A stretch of 20,032 bases of DNA from assembly GCA_002470135.1 (NCBI GenBank), contig DKNC01000045.1:67940-87971 (forward strand), in the 5' to 3' direction. Below, one piece after another: positions 6,939 to 14,535 of this stretch. Position 1 is the stretch's first letter. The number at the start of each line of letters is the position of its first letter. A program made the translations under genes and the position numbers. Source of the stretch: Actinobacteria bacterium UBA7398 (lineage in GTDB: Bacteria > Actinomycetota > Actinomycetes > Nanopelagicales > Nanopelagicaceae). The notes beneath the pieces are model-generated. The model saw nothing but the letters and a program-made list of their open reading frames with translations, was not told the origin of the DNA and ran no database searches.

Positions 6939-9900
6939 TTAAACAGTTTCAGGTTCGACTTCGCGTAAACGTTGTGAAATAACTTCCGAAACGCCATCGC
7001 CTCGCATAGTTACGCCATAAAGTGAGTCCCCGATCTCCATGGTGCGCTTTTGATGGGTGATGATAATTAATTGAGATGCGGCGCGAAGTTCTTCTAAAAC
7101 ACCGAGCAATCGACCAAGGTTGGTGTCGTCAAGGGCGGCTTCAACTTCATCCAGCACATAGAACGGACTTGGTCGAGCTTTAAAGATTGCAATTAATAGC
7201 GCGACTGCGGTTAATGAGCGTTCGCCGCCCGAGAGTAATGAGAGCCGTTTAATTCGTTTTCCTGGAGGACGGGCTTCAACGTCGACGCCAGAAGTTAATG
7301 GATCATCAGGATCAGTGAGAATTAATCTACCTTCGCCGCCTGGGAACAATCTCGCAAAAATAATTTCAAATTCGCGCGCTGTATCTTTAAATGCTTGCAA
7401 GAAAATTTCCTGAACTTTGTCATCAACTTCTTTAATAATGTCCAGCAAATCTTTACGGGACTTCTTCAAATCTTCCAACTGTTCAGCCAAGTAGCGGAGC
7501 CGTTCTTCGAGAGATGAATACTCTTCGAGAGCTAATGGATTAATTCGACCAAGTAAGGCTAATTGACGTTCTGCGCTAGCCAATCGTTTCTCTTGTTGAT
7601 CTCTGCGGTAAGGAATGAAATCACCTTGAATGATCTCGCCCGTTTCAGTTTCAATAAATGTTGGTACGTCTTTCTCTGGGTTGTACTCCGCGAGCAGTAC
7701 TGGAATATCCACCCCGTATTCTTCAACTGCACGCTCTTCTAATTGTTCAATACGCAAACGTTGTTCTGCTCTAGCGATTTCATCACGATGCACACTAGAA
7801 GTTAATTGTTCTAACTCGCTCGCAAGTTCACGAATTTGGGCACGGATTGCCAGTGTCTCGCCATCGCGTTCGGTTCTAGAATTTTCAAGACGTTCGCGTT
7901 CGGTAGCAGCTCTAGAAATAGAAACTTCAATTTGGATCAGCGCTTCGTAAGTCGTGTCAGCAATCGCTTGTGCTGTTACTGCACCTCGAGCACGAGCTTC
8001 GCGTCGTGAAATACTTCTTGAAGCTGCTTCGCGTTCAGTTTTCGCAGCAATCTCTAAATCAGATGCTCTGCGAGTTATTGCAGCCACCCGTTCTTCTTCA
8101 GTTCGTAATTTAAGTCGCGCTTCTACTTCAAGCGCTCTTGATGTCGCTACCCGCGACCTTAAAGATTCAAGCATGGAAGTATCAGGTTCTTTCGCTTCTT
8201 CATTATTATTGAATTTAGCTTCTGCAATTTCAAGTTCGCGCCGATCAGTTTCAATCGAGATTGACGCTTCGGCAATCGCAGCTTTAAGCCGTTCGATTTC
8301 AGCATTAGCGCTTTTCACGCCTTGTCCTGCGGCCGCCATCTGTTCGGCGATGCCAGCCATCTTCGCATCTGATTCATTTAGTTTTGCTAGCGCTATATCA
8401 AAATTTGATTGCACGCTTCGCATATTTTCTTCAGAACGGGAGAATTCAAATTTTAAACGATCGCTTAAATGCGAGCATCTGGTGAAATCTGTTTCGGCAT
8501 CGGAGATCATTGCGTTAATTTCAATTAAGGAATTTTTTACGGTCGAGCCACCACGAGCTCTGGATTGGGAAACTATGTCGCCATCTCGAGTTATCGCAGT
8601 AACGGTTGGATTTGCTACGACAATTTCGCCAGCTTGCTCAAGGGTTTCAGCTGCAACATAACCACTTAACAAGCTAGGTAATACTCGACCCAACGAAGAT
8701 GACGATACTTTGCTCGATAAGGCGGTGAGACCAGCGGGTAATTGCGAAATAGTTACATCTGGCGAGCCAATGATTAGAACGTCCGCACTACCGGCGCTCT
8801 CAGATTTCAAATAAGCCAGCGCTGAAACTGCGTCTCGCAAATCTGCGACAACGATCGCATCTGAGAGCGTGCCTAGCGCAGCTGCTATCGCTTTTTCCCA
8901 ACCGTTATCAATCGAAATCAAAGATGCTAACGAGCCACGAACTTCAATTCCGCGGGTGTTTGTGAGCAACGCACCACTGCCATCTCGATGCATGGTGACT
9001 TGTCTAAGCGAATCCAATTTCGCTTCAGCACCACTTTTATCTCGCTCAACTTTATTTAATTCAGCAGTAATTCTTTCTAATTCAGATTTAGCACTATTTA
9101 AATCGGTTTTACACTTTTCAAAGTTTGCATCTAAATTAAGTTCGCCAGCACCAAGACCGGCAATTTCACTCTCTAACGTTGCAAATTCGTGTTGGGCGTG
9201 ATTGGCACGCTCTTGCGCTTCATCTTTAGCTCTAGAAAGCCGAGTTATTTCGGCATTTCCACTTTCAATTCGCGAGTTTAAACTCTTAATATGGCCTTCT
9301 TGCCGTGCAGTTCCTTCACGCAAATCCGCAATTGCACGGAGCGCTGCAGCAACGCCATCTTCTTCTTCTTTTAGCGAAGTTTCTAATTGTAAAAGTTGGT
9401 TGCTCGCACTGGTTAACTCATTTCTAGATCGATCTAGATTTGCATTTAATAATTCTTCTTCAGCGCGAAGCACGCGCGCTTCCTCTTCTAGCGCAACTGG
9501 ATCTCGGCCGCTACTTCGAGCCTCTTCCGCCTCTTCGGCTAAAAAGCGAGCCCGCTCCGAAGCTAAATTCTGAGTACCTCTCAGTTTTTCGCGTTGCGAG
9601 GTCAGTTGGTAATAATTCTCCTGAGCCTTAGACAGTTCTGGACTTTCGATTGCTGAAACTTGATCAATTTCAATTTCACGATTGCGGAATTTCTCCAAAT
9701 CATTATCAACAATGGACTTGCGCGCACGGAGTGAGGTTTCATCTGCAACTTCAGCATTAATCGTAGATTGCAAAGCAATCAGATCATCCGCAAGTAAGCG
9801 TAAGCGCGCATCTCTAACATCGGCTTGGATGGTCGCAGCTTTCTTGGCAACTTCCGCTTGTTTGCCGAGCGGCTTGAGTTGGCGGCGAAGTTCGACAGTT

Positions 9901-10481
9901 AGATCTTGTACCCGCGCTAAATTTCCCTGCATCGAATCGAGTTTTCTAAGCGCTTTCTCTTTTCGTTTTCTATGTTTAAGCACGCCAGCAGCTTCTTCAA
10001 TAAATCCACGACGTTCTTCCGGGTTAGCCGTAAGAATCGCATCGAGTTGCCCCTGGCCGACGATGACATGCATCTCTCGTCCAATTCCACTATCGCTTAG
10101 TAATTCTTGAATATCTAACAGCCGCGCATTTTCGCCATTGATTTGATATTCGCTCTGACCATTACGGAAAAGGATTCGCGAGATCGTGACTTCGGTGTAA
10201 TCAATTGGGAGCGCGCCATCGGTGTTATCAATTGTTACGGAAACTTCAGCGCGACCTAATGGGGCTCGGCCTGATGTACCTGCGAAAATTACGTCTTCCA
10301 TCTTCCCGCCGCGCAAACTCTTTGCACCTTGTTCACCCATTACCCAAGCAAGCGCATCTACCACGTTACTTTTCCCAGAACCGTTCGGACCCACCACGCA
10401 GGTGATGCCGCGCTCGAATCTGAGCGTCGTCGGAGCTGCAAAGGACTTAAAGCCCTTTAAGGTCATGCTCTTCAGATACAT
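6939..10481 (-). CDS. smc: Chromosome segregation protein SMC
   Basis: Condensin ATPase of 1180 residues that forms a long dimer and organises and segregates the chromosome with ScpA/ScpB. The head's first half carries the Walker A GPNGSGKS (31-38) and QGQLD. A first coiled coil (about 165-490) leads to the hinge (about 500-650, including RGIEVRGSLASLI), then the returning coiled coil (about 660-1010). The second head half has LSGGERS (1083-1089), Walker B FYVLDEVEAALDD (1107-1119) and a THQKRTME switch. The length is typical of bacterial SMC. The start MYLKSMTLKGFKSFA is the family N-terminus. It lies directly upstream of ftsY, an order conserved widely in Gram-positive bacteria. Long antisense open frames across this gene come from its repetitive coiled-coil codons. 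Confidence 0.97.
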   Translation of the reverse strand: MYLKSMTLKGFKSFAAPTTLRFERGITCVVGPNGSGKSNVVDALAWVMGEQGAKSLRGGKMEDVIFAGTSGRAPLGRAEVSVTIDNTDGALPIDYTEVTISRILFRNGQSEYQINGENARLLDIQELLSDSGIGREMHVIVGQGQLDAILTANPEERRGFIEEAAGVLKHRKRKEKALRKLDSMQGNLARVQDLTVELRRQLKPLGKQAEVAKKAATIQADVRDARLRLLADDLIALQSTINAEVADETSLRARKSIVDNDLEKFRNREIEIDQVSAIESPELSKAQENYYQLTSQREKLRGTQNLASERARFLAEEAEEARSSGRDPVALEEEARVLRAEEELLNANLDRSRNELTSASNQLLQLETSLKEEEDGVAAALRAIADLREGTARQEGHIKSLNSRIESGNAEITRLSRAKDEAQERANHAQHEFATLESEIAGLGAGELNLDANFEKCKTDLNSAKSELERITAELNKVERDKSGAEAKLDSLRQVTMHRDGSGALLTNTRGIEVRGSLASLISIDNGWEKAIAAALGTLSDAIVVADLRDAVSALAYLKSESAGSADVLIIGSPDVTISQLPAGLTALSSKVSSSSLGRVLPSLLSGYVAAETLEQAGEIVVANPTVTAITRDGDIVSQSRARGGSTVKNSLIEINAMISDAETDFTRCSHLSDRLKFEFSRSEENMRSVQSNFDIALAKLNESDAKMAGIAEQMAAAGQGVKSANAEIERLKAAIAEASISIETDRRELEIAEAKFNNNEEAKEPDTSMLESLRSRVATSRALEVEARLKLRTEEERVAAITRRASDLEIAAKTEREAASRSISRREARARGAVTAQAIADTTYEALIQIEVSISRAATERERLENSRTERDGETLAIRAQIRELASELEQLTSSVHRDEIARAEQRLRIEQLEERAVEEYGVDIPVLLAEYNPEKDVPTFIETETGEIIQGDFIPYRRDQQEKRLASAERQLALLGRINPLALEEYSSLEERLRYLAEQLEDLKKSRKDLLDIIKEVDDKVQEIFLQAFKDTAREFEIIFARLFPGGEGRLILTDPDDPLTSGVDVEARPPGKRIKRLSLLSGGERSLTAVALLIAIFKARPSPFYVLDEVEAALDDTNLGRLLGVLEELRAASQLIIITHQKRTMEIGDSLYGVTMRGDGVSEVISQRLREVEPETV

Positions 10482-10553
10482 GGGGAAAACCTATCGCCCC
10501 AACCCGCAAAGATCGGGTCATTCCGCCCGCTTGTCGGGATTCTCACCTATATT
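10482..10553 (-). other. mutM-smc spacer with two small inverted repeats
   Basis: The 72-base spacer contains ACCCG/CGGGT (10502-10506 with 10514-10518, seven-base loop) and CCCG/CGGG (10526-10529 with 10535-10538, five-base loop). In the transcript these would form two adjacent short GC stems ahead of the smc ribosome binding site. There is no U run after either, so a normal intrinsic terminator is not supported. They could slow ribosomes, serve as a processing site or be incidental. Confidence 0.35.
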
Positions 10554-11405
10554 TTAAACTTTCCGCTTTTTCGGCCTTCGATTTACCTGACACTTTGGAC
10601 AGAAATGCGATGACCGATTAGCGAAGGCAATTCGACGGATTTCACTTCCGCATCGAGAACATGGCTCCCCATCTTGACCGTACGCGCAGAGTTCAATATC
10701 GAAATATCCACTTTCGCCATTTACGTTCTTGTACTGCTCATCAAAAGATGTTCCACCAACTTTTAGCGCTGCGCCCATTACCTCTGCGACCGAATTTAAT
10801 AAGAGCTCTAACTCAAAATCTGTTAACTCTGAACAAGCTCGCTCCGGATGAATTTTTGCTAGCCATAATGATTCATCTGCGTAGATATTTCCAACTCCGC
10901 TCATAATCTCTTGGTTTAATAATGCGCGTTTAATTTCGGTCTTCCGCTGTAAGAAATTAGCCTTAACTTCTTTGCGATTGAACTTTGGGTCAAAAATATC
11001 TAGCGCAATATGCTCCACCGAATTTGGAATCCCAGCGCTACTTTGATCGACGCTAAGCCAACCAAAAGTTCGCTGGTCAATAAATCGTACTTCAAACGCT
11101 TTTGTATTTAGTGAAATTCTAACCCGCATATGTTTTTCTATTTTGGCATTTCGTTCACTAACTTTGAATTGCCCACTCATTCCAAGGTGTGCCAGCAAAA
11201 CTTCAGAGCGATTAAGTTCCAACCATAAGAATTTTCCACGTCTATTCACGCTAATAATTTTTGATCCAGTAAGAGAATCAAGCGGGGCAATAGATTTTGG
11301 ATTTGTGGCTCTGGGATGAAAAACTTCAACTTTACTTATTTTTTTACCTAGAATATTTTGCTCTAGGCCTAGACGTACTGTTTCAACTTCTGGTAATTCA
11401 GGCAC
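10554..11405 (-). CDS. mutM: Formamidopyrimidine-DNA glycosylase (Fpg/MutM)
   Basis: Base-excision repair enzyme that removes 8-oxoguanine and formamidopyrimidines and cleaves the abasic site. It must begin Met-Pro-Glu, because after Met removal the N-terminal proline is the nucleophile. The GTG at 11403-11405 gives exactly PELPEVETVR as residues 2-11, so a longer reading from an upstream ATG (11438) would bury the proline and is rejected. Further features are Lys58 in RRGKF, MSGVGNIYADE (168-178) and a C-terminal zinc finger with C249, C252, C269 and C272 around NRSSHFCP. The length is 283 residues, normal for the family. It overlaps the rnc stop by eight bases. Confidence 0.95.
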   Translation of the reverse strand: MPELPEVETVRLGLEQNILGKKISKVEVFHPRATNPKSIAPLDSLTGSKIISVNRRGKFLWLELNRSEVLLAHLGMSGQFKVSERNAKIEKHMRVRISLNTKAFEVRFIDQRTFGWLSVDQSSAGIPNSVEHIALDIFDPKFNRKEVKANFLQRKTEIKRALLNQEIMSGVGNIYADESLWLAKIHPERACSELTDFELELLLNSVAEVMGAALKVGGTSFDEQYKNVNGESGYFDIELCAYGQDGEPCSRCGSEIRRIAFANRSSHFCPKCQVNRRPKKRKV

Positions 11406-12084
11406 TTTCGTTTCCACGAGATAGTTCTTCGAAAGCAACGCGTGCAGCTATCTGTTCAGCTTCGCGTTTACTCTTGCCACTTCCTGGGGGAAAAGTTTTT
11501 CCATTAACAATAACAACAGCTACAAAATCTTTATCATGGTCCGGCCCAGATTCCGATATTTGATATTCGGGTACGCCGAATCCAGCTGCAGCTACCAATT
11601 CTTGTAACGCGGTTTTCCCATCTAGGCCCGCACCACGTTCCACCGCTTCCGCAATTACACCTTCCATAAGTCGAAGTACGACTGCGGTTGTAACTTCATA
11701 TCCATGATCTAAATAAATTGCGCCGACAAGTGCTTCAAAAGCATCCGCCAAAATTGAATTCTTGTCGCGGCCACCAGTGTTTTCTTCACCTTTGCCAATT
11801 TTTAAATTTTCACCAAGTTTTAAATCACGCGCTATTTGGGCGAGCGCTCTCATATTTACTACGCCAGATCGGAGCGGTGACAATCTGCTTTCATCAAGAT
11901 CTGGGAATCTTTCATAAAGCGCTTCGGTAACAACTAATCCAAGAACGCTATCGCCAAGAAATTCCATACGTTCATTAGTTGGTAATCCACCAGATTCATA
12001 TGCAAACGAGCGGTGAGTTAGCGCGAGATCAAGTAGATCTAGCCTTACCGAGATCCCTAGCTTTTCAGCTAATTGGGAATTCAG
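11398..12084 (-). CDS. rnc: Ribonuclease III, probable CTG start
   Basis: Double-strand-specific endoribonuclease that processes rRNA precursors and structured mRNAs. From a CTG at 12082-12084 the protein is 228 residues, begins NSQLAEKLGI, and contains LALTHRSFAYESGGLPTNER and then the signature ERMEFLGDS. With this start E38, E41, D45, D114 and E117 fall at the same numbers as in the E. coli enzyme. The dsRNA-binding domain spans about 155-225 (TALQELVAAAG to REAEQIAARVAFEEL). The first ATG in frame (11967) would remove about 39 residues including the THRS helix and E38. No ATG, GTG or TTG exists between it and the in-frame TAA upstream. GAGG lies seven bases before the CTG, which is two bases after the rpmF stop. 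Gene identity is certain; the start is a strong inference. Confidence 0.93.
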   Translation of the reverse strand: MNSQLAEKLGISVRLDLLDLALTHRSFAYESGGLPTNERMEFLGDSVLGLVVTEALYERFPDLDESRLSPLRSGVVNMRALAQIARDLKLGENLKIGKGEENTGGRDKNSILADAFEALVGAIYLDHGYEVTTAVVLRLMEGVIAEAVERGAGLDGKTALQELVAAAGFGVPEYQISESGPDHDKDFVAVVIVNGKTFPPGSGKSKREAEQIAARVAFEELSRGNESA

Positions 12085-12086
12085 AG

Positions 12087-12260
12087 TTAAACCTCTAGAA
12101 CTTGGCGGCGATTATAAGTACCGCACGTTGGGCAAGCAGTGTGTTGCAATTTTGGTTGTTGGCATTGATCGCAAGTTGCGATTGCAGCAGGTGTGGTCTT
12201 CCATTGGCTGCGACGGGAACGCGTGCGCGAGCGGGACATCTTTCGCTTTGGTAGTGGCAC
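12087..12260 (-). CDS. rpmF: 50S ribosomal protein L32 (zinc-ribbon form)
   Basis: Large-subunit ribosomal protein L32, 57 residues. It starts at a GTG (12258-12260) as VPLPKRKMSRSRTRSRRSQW, the usual L32 opening, and ends TYNRRQVLEV. It keeps the zinc ribbon: CDQC and, farther on, CPTC, so it is the zinc-dependent form rather than the Cys-free paralogue. A longer reading from an ATG at 12380 would overlap the preceding gene and adds residues not found in L32; the GTG has AAGGAG (12267-12272) six bases upstream. It follows the YceD/DUF177 gene, a pairing conserved across bacteria, and is followed two bases later by the proposed rnc start. Confidence 0.95.
   Translation of the reverse strand: MPLPKRKMSRSRTRSRRSQWKTTPAAIATCDQCQQPKLQHTACPTCGTYNRRQVLEV
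12092..12095 (-). promoter_or_regulatory. Ribosome binding site for the rnc CTG start
   Basis: GAGG on the minus strand lies within the last rpmF codons and exactly seven bases upstream of the CTG at 12082-12084. Spacing and sequence are those of a functional Shine-Dalgarno, and no other site in the area could serve a full-length rnc. It is the main sequence support, with residue conservation, for the unusual start. Confidence 0.65.
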
Positions 12261-12302
12261 TTTGTTCTCCTTGTTATAACGGCAATCTTTTACGAGGGCG
12301 TA

Positions 12303-12332
12303 AGTATCCCTCATAAGGCGGGCTTTTGTAAA
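12303..12332 (-). promoter_or_regulatory. Candidate promoter for rpmF
   Basis: On the minus strand TTTACA (12332-12327) and GATACT (12308-12303) are separated by 18 bases, matching five and four of six consensus positions. Transcription would start near 12296 and give a leader of about 36 bases. It would allow ribosomal protein expression independent of the genes upstream. An overlapping GAGGG/CCCTC inverted repeat (12294-12298 and 12308-12312) is present. Inspection only. Confidence 0.3.
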
Positions 12333-12339
12333 AACGGGG

Positions 12340-12942
12340 CTATTTCTCGGTGACCTCTGGGCTTTTCCCGTTCGAACCATCCCAATTGGCTAGCCCAGTC
12401 CAGCGGGCATCAATGACCTCATGTTCATGGTTCTCTGGAAGCGATTCCCATTTTTCGCCGCAGGTTACACATAACCCCGCACAATCTTCATCACAGAGCG
12501 GATTTATTGGTAACGCAAGAACTATTGCGTCTCGAATTGGTGTTTCCAAGTTGAGGAAATCACCGACCAAGAAGAAGGCGTCGTCAACATCAAGATCATC
12601 AGTATCAGGTGCCTTGGATTTCTGCTTTCGATCTGGTTTAGCTTCATACTCAAAGAGCTCTTGAAACATTTGATTGATCGGAAAAGTTATCGGATCCAAA
12701 CATCTGGTGCATTCACCGATTGCAACTGCGTAGACCTGGCCAGTTGCCAGAATTCCTTCATCAACTGATTCCAATCTAAGTCCTAATGAAACTGAACTTC
12801 CCGACGGTACGGATAGTAAAGGAATCCCTAAATTATCTAATAATTTTATCTCTAGCGCTGCTTCGCGCATTTCACCGGCTCGGCGCGGTAAATCATGGGC
12901 ATTATAGAAAAATGGCGAATTTGTATTAATTTTCATCGACAT
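12340..12942 (-). CDS. YceD/DUF177 family protein
   Basis: Member of the YceD family (DUF177), linked in bacteria and plastids to 23S rRNA accumulation and large-subunit assembly. The 200-residue product has the CxxC of GECTRCLDPI (78-81), the acidic middle DDLDVDDAFFLVGDFLNLE, and the C-terminal LPINPLCDEDCAGLCVTCG with C150, C154, C158 and C161. These cysteines probably bind metal; the usual last cysteine is absent and HEH (172-174) may take its place. It stands directly upstream of rpmF, the classic context. Two ATGs two codons apart (12942 and 12936) are possible starts; neither has a clear Shine-Dalgarno. The preceding stop is 10 bases upstream, so coupling is likely. Confidence 0.9.
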   Translation of the reverse strand: MSMKINTNSPFFYNAHDLPRRAGEMREAALEIKLLDNLGIPLLSVPSGSSVSLGLRLESVDEGILATGQVYAVAIGECTRCLDPITFPINQMFQELFEYEAKPDRKQKSKAPDTDDLDVDDAFFLVGDFLNLETPIRDAIVLALPINPLCDEDCAGLCVTCGEKWESLPENHEHEVIDARWTGLANWDGSNGKSPEVTEK

Positions 12943-12952
12943 GATTTATAAG

Positions 12953-13438
12953 TTAGTCGCGCAGTTGCGAAAGTACATCTTTATCGCTTGCGCCAGCAAG
13001 CCGTTCTCTGCCGCGGTTAATCGCATCTAGCGTCTTGTTTAATATAACTTCAAGCGTGGCGAGTCTGGAATCAATGTATGCATCCACATCCTCGCGTTGA
13101 GCTTCATTAGCCAATGTTGCTTCATCAAGAATTCTTGAAGATTCTTCGCGTGCTGCGGAAACGATTGCGGTCTGTTCCACCATTCGTGAAACTTCTTCCC
13201 GTGCATGTGCAATTAATTGTTCAGCGCTTGCTTGACCGTCTTCGATTATTGCATCACGACTAGCCAACAGGTCTTGGGCGGATTCTAAATCTCGAGGGAG
13301 GGCTGCTTTAACTTCGTTAAGGATTTCTAAAAGTTCGCCGCGATGCACTACGCAGGATGCGGAAAGCGGAACTGATCGGGCTTCTTCCACCGTAGTTATT
13401 GCTGAAAGTAATTTCTCAATTGCGTCCATGTTCACCAT
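12953..13438 (-). CDS. sepIVA: DivIVA/SepIVA-like coiled-coil protein
   Basis: Predicted cytoplasmic coiled-coil protein of 161 residues. The N-terminal part (about 8-65), with VEEARSVPLSASCVVHRGEL and DLESAQDLLASRD, matches my memory of mycobacterial SepIVA, a DivIVA-domain septation protein. The C-terminal helix (about 95-145), with YIDSRLATLEVILNKTLDAI, also corresponds. Mycobacterial SepIVA is about 245 residues; this one lacks most of the central coiled coil. Position supports the match: the mycobacterial gene also precedes the YceD gene. The ATG at 13438 overlaps the coaD stop by 23 bases; an ATG at 13429 is an equally possible start. Function by homology only; some pipelines may label such proteins as ATP synthase b-like or hypothetical. 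Confidence 0.8.
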   Translation of the reverse strand: MVNMDAIEKLLSAITTVEEARSVPLSASCVVHRGELLEILNEVKAALPRDLESAQDLLASRDAIIEDGQASAEQLIAHAREEVSRMVEQTAIVSAAREESSRILDEATLANEAQREDVDAYIDSRLATLEVILNKTLDAINRGRERLAGASDKDVLSQLRD

Positions 13439-13913
13439 TTTCCAATAAACGTGCTTTTACTAGGGTCAATACTTTTGGTGGTACTAAGGCTGAAACGTCG
13501 CCGCCGTAAGTTGCAATCTCTTTAACAAGTGATGAGGAGAGGAATGAATAAGCTGGAGTCGTTGCCATAAATAAGGTATCGACGCCTTTTAATTGTAAGT
13601 TCATCTGTGCCATTTGAAGCTCATAATCAAAGTCAGTGACGGCGCGAAGGCCTTTAACAATTGCTGAAACTTTATGCTCGCTACAGAAATCAACCAATAA
13701 CCCAGACCAAGAATCTACTTTTACATTTTTATATTTAGCCGTAACCTCAGTAATCATTTCGATGCGTTCAGCTACGTTAAACAGGCTCGCCTTAGTTCGA
13801 TTTACCAATACCGCAACAATGACTTCATCAAATAATCCGCTGGCGCGCTCGATAACATCAAGATGCCCATAAGTGATTGGGTCAAAAGACCCAGGACAGA
13901 CGGCGCGCTTCAT
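13416..13913 (-). CDS. coaD: Phosphopantetheine adenylyltransferase
   Basis: Fourth enzyme of coenzyme A synthesis: transfers AMP from ATP to 4'-phosphopantetheine, giving dephospho-CoA. The 165-residue product has the nucleotidyltransferase motif GSFDPITYGH (8-17; T14 and H17 of the TxGH site), the pantetheine-binding VKGLRAVTDFDYE (86-98) and SSSLVKE (126-132), the counterpart of ISSSxVKE. Length is normal. It starts 28 bases after rsmD, a neighbour in many bacteria, and its 3' end overlaps the next gene. Confidence 0.97.
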   Translation of the reverse strand: MKRAVCPGSFDPITYGHLDVIERASGLFDEVIVAVLVNRTKASLFNVAERIEMITEVTAKYKNVKVDSWSGLLVDFCSEHKVSAIVKGLRAVTDFDYELQMAQMNLQLKGVDTLFMATTPAYSFLSSSLVKEIATYGGDVSALVPPKVLTLVKARLLENGEHGRN

Positions 13914-13941
13914 GTGAAAACGCTAGCAACAAATCGCGTGC

Positions 13942-14517
13942 TTATCCATTCTGAGAGGGAAATCCATAGTAAATCACCGCATGGCCGTATTTTCTAACCT
14001 TCAGCTCCGTAATTCCGCGTGACCATAAGAATGGCTTGCTCTTTGAATCTCGCTCTACTGCGATGATGGAATTTGATTTTAATAATTTATTCTCAAGTAA
14101 TAATTCTAAATCAGCAGTCACTAATTCATTAGCAAATTCATATGGCGGATCGATAAATATTGCATCGTATTGAATATTTATGTTGGTTTTCAGAAATCTT
14201 GCAACTGATGAATTAAAAACTTGATAGGTACCAGAGCCAACAATCTTTTCGAAAAGTTCTAAATTGCTCCTTGCAATCTGCACGGCGCTCTCTTCGTTTT
14301 CGACGGCATGAGTTAGCGCAGCTCCTCGGGAAAGCGCTTCCGCGCTAACCGCGCCAGAACCCGCATATAAATCTAAAAAATATTTATCATTCAGCGCGCC
14401 AAGTTCGGATTCCAAAGTGGAAAAAAGCGCTTCTCGTGCGCGATCAGATGTGGGGCGGGTATCACCTGTAGGCGAATTTAAATTCCGCCCTTTTGCCATT
14501 CCAGCAATAATTCGCAT
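13942..14517 (-). CDS. rsmD: 16S rRNA (guanine966-N2)-methyltransferase RsmD
   Basis: SAM-dependent methyltransferase for G966 of 16S rRNA. The 191-residue product starts MRIIAGMAKGRNL and contains RPTSDRAREALF (21-32), the SAM-binding FLDLYAGSGAVSAEALSRGA (47-66) and the catalytic DPPY (123-126). The order recG-rsmD-coaD is common in Actinobacteria and Firmicutes. The start lies 18 bases after the recG stop, with GGAAG about 11 bases in front. Complete and unremarkable. Confidence 0.95.
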   Translation of the reverse strand: MRIIAGMAKGRNLNSPTGDTRPTSDRAREALFSTLESELGALNDKYFLDLYAGSGAVSAEALSRGAALTHAVENEESAVQIARSNLELFEKIVGSGTYQVFNSSVARFLKTNINIQYDAIFIDPPYEFANELVTADLELLLENKLLKSNSIIAVERDSKSKPFLWSRGITELKVRKYGHAVIYYGFPSQNG

Positions 14518-14535
14518 TGGATTATTCTTCCAGAA

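Noticed and set aside
7954..8661. 235-residue open frame antisense to smc, and shorter ones at 7630-7950, 8869-9201 and 9202-9573
   Set aside because: Ser/Ala-rich composition is the mirror of Glu/Arg/Ala-rich coiled-coil codons of smc on the other strand. No ribosome binding site or family resemblance.
11398..11967. Reading rnc as a truncated pseudogene starting at the ATG 11967
   Set aside because: The upstream frame is intact, fully conserved in content and lacks only a standard start codon; the CTG with a Shine-Dalgarno explains it better.
12261..12380. N-terminal extension of L32 from an ATG at 12380
   Set aside because: It would overlap the YceD gene and add 40 residues not found in L32; the GTG at 12260 has a strong ribosome binding site and gives the standard N-terminus.
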